Below are positions 42,290-52,150 of a stretch of 64,000 bases of DNA, one piece after another (position 1 is the first letter of the stretch; each line of letters starts with the position of its first letter). This stretch comes from Abelmoschus esculentus (lineage: Eukaryota > Streptophyta > Magnoliopsida > Malvales > Malvaceae): assembly GCA_035048815.1 (NCBI GenBank), contig JAUCBN010000035.1, forward strand, positions 1,562,501-1,626,500, given 5' to 3'. Both the position numbers and the translations under genes were made by a program. The notes under the pieces were generated by a model. It worked only from the letters and a program-made list of their open reading frames with translations, did no database searches and was not told the DNA's origin.

Positions 42290-42550
42290 AACCCGAGTCA
42301 AACCGAACCGGTCCAACCCGAACCGAACCGGCCCGTTGACCGACCCGTTGATAGACCCGACCCGTTGACCCGACTCGACCTGTTGACCGACCCGACCCGT
42401 TGACCAATGACGTCATCGTTGACTGCTGACGTGGTTGCTGACGTCAGCGTTGACTGCTGACGTAGCAGTTGACATCAGCGTTGACAGCTGACGTGGCAGC
42501 TGACGTCAGCGTTGACTTTGCTGACGTCAGTGTTGACTTTGACCAAAAAG
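42290..42550. repeat. Tandem GTTGACC / TGACGTCAGC repeat block in LTR
   Basis: 42290-42410 consists of degenerate units around 'gacccgttgaccga'. 42408-42545 alternates 'gttgac' with 'tgacgt'. Four palindromic TGACGTCA octamers plus three TGACGTGG/TGACGTAG variants are present, with many TTGAC cores. Confidence 0.75.
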
Positions 42551-43902
42551 TCAAAATTTTCAAAAACCCCTATTTTATGTTTTTCGACGTCCTGAGTCCA
42601 TCCGTGAAGTCCGTTTTTCGAAATTCAATCCCGAAAGCCTCCAAATTGAACTTTAAAGTCTTGAGTCAAACTTTTCTTCTAAGCTAAGTTAAGTTCAGTT
42701 TTAATCTGGGTCTAATAGCGATACCTGTTTACTTGTAGGATCTCATAGTCCTCCCGATCGAGTACCGACCCAGCCTGGTTCCTCCCGGTTCGACCCGACT
42801 CGTGATCCGATCGTGACTCGTATGTATTCTCTCTCTAGTGAATAAATCTAGTATCTAGACTCCTGTATTGATATAAAATCTTATCGTGTACCTATAGGGT
42901 CCAGTACTGCTGCAGAGCGAGGCTCAGCCGCCCAGTAGACCACCTGTTTGCTTCTACTCTTTTGAGGTGTGTTTCTTTACGTGCTATATGTTGTATATCA
43001 TTGTTTTTCCGTTTTTACGAACCAAGCATGTACACTTGACTATTCTGGACTTTACCTTGACACACGTGTTGAACTTGATCACATTCTGCTTTGCTATATG
43101 CCTGATATATTTTACATGACATGTCTTGATTTAGCATTACACGATATCTGGATAAATACTGTCACTGCCATCATTATACCTGTTATTATTGCATGTCTTT
43201 CACTTTAGGTTTGGGGATGATGAGTAGTGCCTGTTATTCGGTTTAGCCTTGATCCAGCTGGTAATTCCGTCCTGTTACGGTTCCTAGCTACGGTTAGGGT
43301 AATTCCGTCCTGATATCGGTTCCCGTGCTACAGCCGGGGTAATTCCGTCCTGTTCACGGTACCTTTGCCCCTTTGAGCTTAGGTTAATGCCTGTACTAGA
43401 TAATGTTCCGAGGAACCGTATCCTGGAGATCGGTTGGGGGTAGTATATCATGCCATGCATTTCATGCATTATTTTTCTGATATCATTACATATTGTTTTA
43501 CCTGTGATTTTTATGCACTGCTGGAACACACTGGGCTCCATAGCTCATACTTGTTTTCTTCCCCTTTCAGATAACCGTAGATAGGCATCCCAGATTTCGG
43601 CACTCGGAGGATCTACACCTCCCAGACTATCTTTTGATGTAACGTTTATATTTCCCGGGTTTTTAATTATGGTGACATGTGCCTTATTTCGCTACTGTTA
43701 TGCCTATATTTTGTTACAGAATGGTTTTAACTCATTATGTTTTATTACTATGATATGGATTGTTCTACGAGCAATGTTTTGAACGCACATTACTTTTGAG
43801 ATTAACAGGTTACTATGATCATATGAATTATGGTCGAATTTATGATTTTGACGGAACTGTCATCTTTACAGGATATTTTGATTTTGGTTGAACTTGTATT
43901 TG

Positions 43903-43904
<2 letters not shown>

Positions 43905-43935
<31 letters not shown>
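43905..43935. repeat. (AT)n microsatellite
   Basis: An uninterrupted run of about 15 AT dinucleotides within the solo LTR. Likely length-polymorphic. Confidence 0.9.
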
Positions 43936-43937
<2 letters not shown>

Positions 43938-45599
43938 GTTTTGGAAAAAAAAATGTGACTACTTTAGGTCGGGCTTTTCGCATAGGCCGGTCTAGGGGGT
44001 TACAGGAACGTTCGAAGAAGATCAAGTTTTTCTTTGTTCATGCTGTGGACAGCTGGGATGCAGAGTTCTATGTTAAGGTCAATGACGATGTTTACGTTAA
44101 TATTGGTATGTAATTTTTGGTCCTTGTTAGAAGATAGAATGCGAAGAATTCGAGTCAAAAATGACTCTTAGTGATGATCAACAAAATGTTCTGAAATGCA
44201 TAGTAGCAAGCTATGAGTTGCAGTCTTTCTGATATTTTATAGCTGCTCTTATTATTCTTCATTTACAGATACACTAGGAGCAACACTTTCTGCTCATTTG
44301 GATAAGCCTCGTGTTTATATGGGGTGTATGAAATCTGGACAAGTTTTCTCCAAACCGTGAGTTTACTCGAATTGTTTTCGTTTGACGATAACATGTGTAG
44401 GATATGGTGATCACCTTCTTCAAGACCTTCACCTGTGTTTATGTTCTTTTTCCCGTTCATAGGACTCACAAATGGTATGAACCCGACTGGTGGAAATTCG
44501 GTGATGCATAATCGTAACAGAACCGTTTCCCTTAGTATTTGTCAAGGAAGTTTAGTAACAATCAGATAATCTCGGGTCGAATATTATACATGTTCAAATT
44601 CAAGGTTTTTCGAACAATTGTATGCAACCAAAGATAAATGCTGAGTATTAGATATTCAAAGTTATATATGATCTTCATATATGTTTTCCCTTTGTATCTT
44701 ATAATTCTTGTGTACGGGTGCAGATACTTTCGGCATGCTTCCGGTGAAATATATGCCATTTCAAGAGATTTGGCACAGTTTATCTCTATTAATAGGCAAG
44801 TCTCAACACCTCTTTTCTGTTTAGACCGAACCGAGTTGACCATAATTTTCCTATTTACAGGTCTATTCTTCGAATATATGCTCAGGATGATGTGAGTGCA
44901 GGATCATGGTTCATCGGACTTGATGTTAAGCATGTTGATGAGAAGAAGTTTCGCTGCTCTCCGTCGTCTACAGGTCAGTCTTCGTCTCATTTCCGATCAA
45001 ATGCATGTGTACTATATGGTTGCTGAGGTGATTTACAGGTTAAGATAAATGGAAACAATTTGAAACATACATTTATCTGTTCATATCATTGCCGTCCTGT
45101 CATGTTCATGGTATCAATCTTTATGTTCGGCAGCACCATGTTAGTAACACCTTGTCGTTTGCCTCAGGTTCGATATGCACGACAGTCTAATATCAACCAA
45201 CTGGATGTATTTCAGCACCATTCTAGTTCTGTACCGTAGCTGATGCTGTGTTGGAACAAGCTCAACCGACGGAGAACAATATCGGTTGCGTATGGAATGT
45301 GGAGTGTAGAATCGCCATAGATTTCGGATTCGGTTCGATTAGTTCTGTACTGGTTCTTCTATGTCCTGAACAGCTACGGTTGCAGGACAACATCTTCATC
45401 CTTCTTGAAGGCACAGCAATTTTAGTCCCATTGCTGATGCATCATAGCTTTTGTACATTTCAAAGTTTATTCTTGAACATTGATTGATAAATTTTCAGAC
45501 ATAGTTTCAGATGAAATGAAGACCCAGCTATCCATCGGTTCAAGGTCAGCAGAATTACCGCTCAACTATTCGTCGGAATCGGAAAGGGGAAGAGAGGCA

Positions 45600-45882
45600 C
45601 CTGCTTTTACAGACTTGGTTGGTGCCATTTTATGACGATTTCAGATGGAAAATGAGGCGTGCATCAAAAGGGCTCGATCGGCAATTATTCGAGGATGGCC
45701 TTAGTAACACAATTCTCACATTGCCTCTGGCATTACAACAGGATGTTTTCCTTGCCTGGTTTGATAGATTCTTGAACTCCAGTGAAGATTATCCAAACAT
45801 TCAGAGAGGTTTTGAGGTTTGGTGGAGGAGCTTTCTGGCAATGAAGCGGTCGATGACAAGCCAACAACGGCAACCATTATGA
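45600..45882 (+). other. Orphan coding-like exon 3' of HPGT1-like pseudogene
   Basis: An open frame reads TWLVPFYDDFRWKMRRASKG, then LDRQLFEDGLSNTILTLPLA, LQQDVFLAWFDRFLNSSEDY and GFEVWWRSFLAMKR before a stop at 45880-45882. Composition is strongly protein-like (aromatic and charged patterning). There is no in-frame ATG at a sensible place, so it would be a terminal exon. An overlapping upstream stretch in another frame reads TQLSIGSRSAELPLNYSSES. It could be the last exon of an unrecognised gene or a broken fragment. Family not recognised. Confidence 0.35.
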
Positions 45883-46537
45883 GCTTACAAAGTTCCGATA
45901 ATTGTTCGAGCTCATCTTTCATCTACATAGACAATAAACCAATGCCAGCTTCATAGACATGTAAAAAGACAGCATTCCTGTCGACTTTGTTACTTATTTG
46001 TTTCTTTGTTCTGGAGGATAATACCATTGGAATATTGAAGCTTTTTAAAAACATTGAATATATTCGTGTCTACACATACCACTCTACTCAACTCAAGTTA
46101 CTATAACCCTATCCAAGATATCTATAAATACATAGAAAATCTATGAAAAATTAAGCATATACATTCTGTAAACAAACTGTATCCAACACTCGAGCCTAAG
46201 TCCGGGTTTATGTCGGATATTTTTCGAGGTTAGGTGCTCATGTTCCAAGGAAATATTAGCTTAGCTCGTAGAGAGGCAAAGTAACTTGTCTACTTGAAAC
46301 AAAGAATAGAAAACATGGGGAAAACAAATAAGATATATCCAGAAGTTAAGAGCAACAAACACAACAAAATGTGTGAAAAGAAGGGGAAAGAAAACATCGT
46401 TTATAAATTCCACCATTAAACAAACAAAAGTAGCAGTGTTTTCAAGCGAACATTGAAGGATAAGACAAGTACATCTATAAAATCCATATGTGAACAAACC
46501 TAAACCGACAAAACTATCCGTCACAAATAATCATCTC
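45883..46537. other. Spacer and RPS10 3' UTR
   Basis: 46250-46537 is probably the 3' UTR of the minus-strand RPS10 gene. The remainder shows nothing recognisable. Confidence 0.4.
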
Positions 46538-47837
46538 TCAAGGAAGATTAGCACCTGCTGCAGGTCCAGCACCACCATAACCACCACCTCCACGACCAAA
46601 TGCAGGCCTTGAACCAGGGCCCTGGGTGTTCATATGCAAGAAATTAAAACTATATCAGCGTTTCTGTTATAAAATAAATAACCTCAGTTGAAAAGGTGAC
46701 CTGTAGAGAACTAAAGTATCTGAGGAAACTAAACTGATGATGAATAGGGGAATATCGTCCTCTAAAGACCTACCGAATACAATGAGAGACTTGGGGGAAA
46801 ATGAACATACCCATGTTAGATACATACACATGATTACGTGACTACCAATATAAAACATCCACAATCAATTCCAACAAAGCATATGCATATATATATATAC
46901 CAAAAGAAAACAAATAATTATGAATTGATCAAAACTAAAAGAACTACTGTATGTACACTAAACCTTAACACACAAGCATAACTTTGCAAACAATAACATA
47001 ATCAAGGTAATGACAAAGAAGCATAACATGTAGAATTCGAAGACAATGTGCATCATCTGTTCTACTTCTACTATAAAATGTTACAAAATTACTCCATGCA
47101 GCATTACCCTGAATGAAGGCTGATAATCAGCCGGAGCCCCTCCCTTGTCACCAAAATCACCACCTCCTCGAGGGCCACCACGGTAGCCATCTCTGTCACC
47201 AAATCTCCTCTCACCATCACCAAACCGCGGTGGACCACTGATTCATAACCAACACAATATGTCAAAAAAATCCATGTTTCATTAAATCAAAGAGCAACAA
47301 AACAACAAAAACCGAAACTATTACCGTTGGCGGTCACCGGAAGGTCCCATCGGACGACCAGCAGGCTTAGCTTGTTTCTTCAAAGTAGCAGGAACAATCT
47401 CAGAAGGAAGATTAAGATAAGTCCTCAAGAACTCAATGCCATCATTGGTAAGGTACCAGTAATAATGCATCCAAGCAAAAGTTTCACGCACGTATTCCTT
47501 CGATTTAAAGCTTTGCATCAGCTTAATAACTTGAAGATTCGGAACATCAATTTCTGGGTGCTTTGCCAAATTATAATCTTTCTTCGCATAACAAACGCCC
47601 TCTACTCAAAAAATAATCATAAAACCCAGATTTTAAATCCAAATATCTAAACAAAATCTGGGGAAAAAGTTGAAATGTGTAAGAAAATTTATCACTTGTC
47701 TACCTTGGAAGAGGTACTTGGAGATCTCTCGGCGGTTCTTTTCTGGGATAATCTATCAACCATAAAAAACAGAGTACATCAAACACATTTTCATGCAAAC
47801 ATTTTCTCAGGAACCAAACAAAGTGAGAAATTACCAT
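46538..47837 (-). CDS. RPS10: 40S ribosomal protein S10 (eS10)
   Basis: Small-subunit ribosomal protein located near the mRNA entry/beak region. Five exons: 47837-47835 (ATG only), 47752-47704, 47601-47325, 47237-47108 and 46621-46538; 180 residues. Protein: M-IIPEKNRREISKYLFQEGV, CYAKKDYNLAKHPEIDVPNL, QVIKLMQSFKSKEYVRETFA, WMHYYWYLTNDGIEFLRTYL, NLPSEIVPATLKKQAKPAGR, then a Gly/Arg-rich tail (GGPRGGGDFGDKGG, PAFGRGGGGYGG) ending AGANLP. The winged-helix S10 domain is complete and the length matches plant eS10. An ATG-only first exon is common for ribosomal protein genes. The promoter has a telo-box and site II elements. Confidence 0.97.
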
Positions 47838-47925
47838 GGTCGGTACGAGATACCAAAAAGCAGCAGCAGCGGCTAAGACAGCTAAAAATGAGGCTTATGT
47901 TCTACACTGTCTTGGCCACACAGAG

Positions 47926-48016
47926 AAACCCTAATTCTGACAAGTGTTTTTATAGTATTTATTTTCTCTGCAATTTGGGCTTTTCTCTTAGCTACAATTG
48001 AAAAGAAACGTGGGCT
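47926..48016 (-). promoter_or_regulatory. RPS10 promoter: telo-box plus two site II motifs
   Basis: The telo-box AAACCCTAA is at 47926-47934. Site II-type TGGGCT hexamers are at about 47975-47980 and 48011-48016. They lie 90-180 bases 5' of the RPS10 ATG. The telo-box/site II pairing is the established signature of plant ribosomal protein and growth-related promoters (TCP factors bind site II). Confidence 0.75.
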
Positions 48017-51000
48017 CAAAGTTTTCACTTTTGATAACTGGATAAGGCTTTCGAAGTTTTAAACAAGGTATTAATTATGGTTTTAATCCCTTTAGTATTC
48101 TAAACTTTGAATTTTAATCTTTATTTTCTTTTTATTAGTTGAAGTTGTTAAGTCGGTTGAAACTTATAACACAGTTAATTGTCATCGTTAGTTGATGACA
48201 TGGAATTTTGTTTAAAATATTTATAATATAATATTATTAAATTAAAGGATAATATGTATTTAGCACGTCCGAACTTATATTTTCGTGTTATAATAACATC
48301 AATTCTATTTGATCCAAGATTCAGTCGATAAAATTTTAAATATTTAATTGATTTGTAATTTTTTTTATTAAACATGATTAATTGAATTTTATTTTAATTT
48401 AACATAACATGTAGGTTTTGTTGGATATGTAGGTTAATTATAGTTATTATTTGAGAAAATAAGATATTTAAAATTTATTTTGTAATTTAAGTCAAAAGTT
48501 ATAATACATACAGAAAATATTACTTACAAAGGACGACTTGAGAGAAAAACATCTTTTAAGTTTAAATATAATTTTTTCGAGGAATAAAAATAATTTTTGA
48601 TTTTTAAATTTGACGAACATCTGAAATAACTAATGAGTTACAATTTTATTATACTATAATTAATGTATTGGTTCTATTATCATAAAATGGTCTCAAAATA
48701 GGTTTAATTTTAAGATGTAAAATTTACGTTGAAGTATCATACAACAAAGCTATTAGGATTTAGATTTTTAAATGGATATCAAATTTAAGATTTATAGGTT
48801 AAAATTTAAATCTGTATTATATTATATTAAAAATTGAACTTTAAATCTTAAATTTTATTCATAAACTCTAAATTTTAGTCTTAAAATTTAAATTCTAAAT
48901 TTTTATATCTAAATATATAAACTCTAAATTAAATCTTTAAACCTTAAATTAATATATTTTTGAAAATTTTTTATTTCTTAACGTTTATAATATTTTTAAT
49001 AAGTTTAATGTTACCGTTTACGGAAATTTTAAAAAATGTTTTTTTTAATTTTTAATATAAAATTTAAATTTAACATATATAACTTGTCATGCGACATTTA
49101 GGGACGTTGAACCAATACTTTTAAGTAATAAAGTGATAATAATATATAATTACAAGAGGCAAAATACTCTTTAACCCTTGGTGTTTTAAATATATTTTTT
49201 ATATTAATGTAATCTATTTGATTTCTAAAACATATATTTTTATATTTACTTTTTAAAATTATGAAAAATTATGTTTAATTAATAAAAATGAAATACCATT
49301 TTCAATAATAAAACGCGTTTGGTACCTATTTTCTTATAACGAAAACATTGGAAATAATATTTTTAAAAACATGGGAAATAAAAAATATATATTTTCCCAT
49401 TTTTATTATATTTTAATATATTTTTTCTTCAAAAACATGGGAATACGTCTATTTTTTAACATTTACAATTTTAGAAAATATTTTGAAGGAAAACAATGAA
49501 AACAACATTTCTATTATTTTTCAATCTTTAATATTATTTTCTTTAAATCGTTTTCAAAGGATGATGACAAGTATTTTCTAAAATAAGATATAATATTTCC
49601 TGTGGGAAGATATTTCTCAATTAAAATAAAAGGTCTTTTCCAGAGATTAAAGAAGTGAAATCAAGGTTTGAAGATCAACCCATGAATCAGCGTCATCTCC
49701 GATCAACGATCAGTTAATCTAATAAGATATAAAATAATTTAAATAAAATAAAAAAAATAATTATTTTTCATCTTAAAAGTTTGATCTTTTAAATATAAAA
49801 TTAAAATTAACTTAGTCGTTTGTCTTGAAGACTTAACTATAAATAAAATTATAGTTAGATTAGAGGGTGAGAATTAGAGCTCAAATAAAACTAAAAAGTC
49901 AAATTTAGATTTTATTAACGAAGTAAATTAAGTTAGAAGAAACATCTCATAATAGATCTCTATAATACTCGATAGATTAGTCAATCAATAAATTATTTAT
50001 CGAAATAAAAAAATCGTAATCTACCAACAAAAATTGATCTAAGTGATAGCTAACTTAGCTCTGCTTAAACAAACCTCTGATTCGAATAAAACTAAATATA
50101 CAACACAAACCAGTCCAAATTAATCAGAATAAAACCTTCAAATCCGAAACAATAATAAAAAATCATAATGTCCCCAAAACATAAACTTCAACCGTGAAAT
50201 CAACGGATGTTGATGACCTAATTGCCGTCCTTTAACAAATCAAGGATTAAATTAATAATAAAAACAACTACTTCCACGTCATATTAACATGTAAAAATGG
50301 TTTCTATTTTGTACGCTTTCACATTTTTAACCAAATTTTGTATTTAAATAATAAAATTTGTAAAGTATGAAAGAATTTAACCAAACAAACTGACTTTTTC
50401 AAAGCCGCGATAAACGTATGATTATGAATTGTACTTTGTTTTTTATAGAATCGAACTTTAACATAATTTTTTAAAATAATATTGAAAATTGAATTAATAT
50501 AATAATCAAATGACTTAAAGCGATTAATTCGATTATCGATTCTATAAATTGATTATTGAATGAAAATCGAATTCAATCGAATTATACGCATTAATTTCAT
50601 TATTTTTGTTGCATATACAAGTGAATCTTCAATCAAGTCGAGTTAAGTAAAAAAAATCGAGTTAGTTGAGTTGACAAATCATATTTTATAACTCTAATTT
50701 TATTTTAAAAAAATTCGAGTCCAAACAAATCTAATTATTTTAAATCGAGTTGAGGTTCAAACTTTATTTAAAAAATTTTCAACTTGAATCAAATATATAT
50801 ATTTTGAACAATTTTTACTTACAAGAGAGAAATAAAAAAAATGCTTTGGAGTATTGAATCTACGACATATAAATAAAAATGTCGAATAAAAATTTTAATT
50901 ATATATATTAAAATTTATTCATTCAAATCAAATATATAAAATTACGACTTAAATTAAATTTTTTCTCATAAAATCAAATTAAAAACTTTAACTTTTTTCA

Positions 51001-51148
51001 AAGTAAAATTTTATTGACTCTTAGTTATACCCTTATCCCTATGTCCAAGTTACTAAGTAGTTTTATCTATTTATATTGTCCTTAGAAATTACAATTTGCG
51101 TGTGTCGATGGTTTTCATGATCAAATCAATCCTTGCTTTGTTGCAGCA
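48017..51148. other. AT-rich intergenic region
   Basis: No gene recognised. 48770-49080 carries 'aaattctaaattt/ttaaaccttaaatt' degenerate repeats similar to 14690-14840. 49316-49560 ('gcgtttggtacc...gaaaacaacattt') resembles a degraded TIR element. 50640-50990 shares phrases with the 31-33 kb repeat family. Confidence 0.35.
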
Positions 51149-51784
51149 ATGAAGGTCAAGACTTTCCTTCATTCTAATCTTATTTTCCTCCCAGTTTTCC
51201 TTACCATGATGTTCGATCCTTCTTCACGTTTCTGTCTGATTCTTGTTTGGTTTCACTTTCTGTTTTCCTACAGAAATTTGTCGTGAAATTGGATGTACAC
51301 GATGGCAAAGACAAACAGAAAGCCATGAAAGTTGTGTCTGGCCTCTCAGGTACTGAATTGAAAGGGAAAAAAAAAAAAAAACATTTTCTTCTGCAATATC
51401 GGTTCTCTCCGGGAACTTGTCTTCTTCAATTTCTCCACCTTTGGTTTTTCTGTAGGTATCGATTCGATTTCGATGGACATGAAAGACAAGAAGTTAACGG
51501 TGATCGGAGACGTTGACCCGATTGACGTTGTGAGCAAGTTAAGGAAACAATGGTACACCGAGATTTTAACAGTCGGACCAGCTAAAGAAGAGAAAAAAGA
51601 TAGTGGACCCAAGAAAGATGAAGGCGGAGGCGGTGGCGGAGGGAAGAAGGAAGATGATAAAAAGAAAGAATCTGATCAGATTGCTGAGCTTGTTAAGGCT
51701 TACAAGGCGTATAATCCATACATGACGATGCATTACCGAGTGGTAAGTGCCGAAGAGAATCCGAATTCGTGTGTTATCTGCTAA
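51149..51784 (+). CDS. Heavy metal-associated isoprenylated plant protein (HIPP)
   Basis: HMA-fold protein with a C-terminal farnesylation signal. Three exons: 51149-51154 (ATGAAG), 51274-51349 and 51456-51784; 136 residues, phases matching. MKKFVVKLDVHDGKDKQKAM, KVVSGLSGIDSISMDMKDKK and LTVIGDVDPIDVVSKLRKQW form the HMA beta-alpha-beta-beta-alpha-beta fold (about residues 3-68). The metal-binding CxxC is absent (DVHDGK in that loop), as in many short HIPPs. A Lys/Gly-rich linker (GGGGGGGKKEDDKKK) follows, then YKAYNPYMTMHYRVVSAEEN and the CVIC CaaX box. Likely membrane or nuclear associated through prenylation; metal binding is doubtful. Confidence 0.92.
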
Positions 51785-52150
51785 ATTTCCATGGGAAGAT
51801 CAGTGAAGGAAACTCTGAAAATCCTACGCATATAGTTTGATATTACCGTCATGGTGCTGTAAAAAATAGAAAATGAATAAATTTTGATCATTTTGTAACT
51901 ATTTTGCTTCCATAATTCATTTATATAATCTGTGTTTAAACAGTAGTATTAAAGCATCAATTGCTCATAGGTAGAGTTAACTCCTGGTGAGGTACAATTG
52001 TATGACTTCTAAAGCTAAAACAGCACCACTGTTAGTGTATTCATAGCTCTTGAGGATCCCAAAAATAGAGTAAAACAAGCTCCATCTTCAGAATTATACA
52101 TGTGCAGTGTACACTAGATTTCGGAACTGTAATACGTATCGAACCGTGTC
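51785..52150. other. Convergent 3' ends of HIPP and AAA ATPase genes
   Basis: Only 366 bases between the two stop codons; should hold both 3' UTRs. No other feature seen. Confidence 0.5.

Larger units (their letters stand above)
41490..44004. mobile_element. Solo LTR (about 2.5 kb) inserted in the HPGT1-like exon
   Basis: Begins TGTAACACC and ends GGTTACA (TG...CA, with inverted TGTAAC/GTTACA ends). It is flanked by GGATC (41485-41489) and GGAAC (44005-44009), a 5-bp target duplication with one substitution. The exon reading ...EAPE|ERSKK resumes exactly across it. No gag, protease, RT or integrase coding is present, so it is one LTR left after recombination. Inside: tandem GACCCGTTGACC-type units (42290-42410), a cluster of TGACGTCA sites (42408-42545), and an (AT)n run (43905-43935). 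The LTR type matches TGTAACACC gypsy-like LTRs common in cotton; the family is not confirmed. Confidence 0.8.
39802..45190 (+). pseudogene. HPGT1: Hydroxyproline O-galactosyltransferase HPGT1-like, disrupted
   Basis: GT31-type Golgi enzyme adding the first Gal to arabinogalactan-protein hydroxyproline. Twelve exons visible: about 39802-39911 (N-terminal anchor SRISALVLAMFATMATIYVT), 40003-40068, 40249-40298, 40395-40588 (KRLLAVIGIVTTFGRKKNRD), 40971-41026, 41108-41180, 41465-41489 plus 44005-44105 (FYVKVNDDVYVNI, DxD-like metal site), 44269-44356 (RVYMGCMKSGQVF), 44463-44513, 44724-44795, 44861-44973 and 45168-45190. Lesions: about 5 bases are missing in exon 5 at the expected VRFVIGR block (near 41014); a solo LTR splits exon 7; a stop TAA lies at 44509-44511 where the family has Lys; exon-7 sequence is partly duplicated at about 41390-41480. 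Intron 10 has a GC donor (AATAG|gcaagt). It cannot make a full enzyme. Confidence 0.85.

Noticed and set aside
42290..42550. Regularly spaced repeats resembling a CRISPR array
   Set aside because: Short degenerate tandem units in a plant LTR, no unique spacers, eukaryotic context.
42100..42690. ORFs inside the LTR
   Set aside because: Arise from tandem repeat periodicity; no gag/pol or other domain.
46622..47107. Intronic snoRNA in RPS10
   Set aside because: A TGATGA-like box is present but no properly spaced CUGA box or terminal stem could be found.
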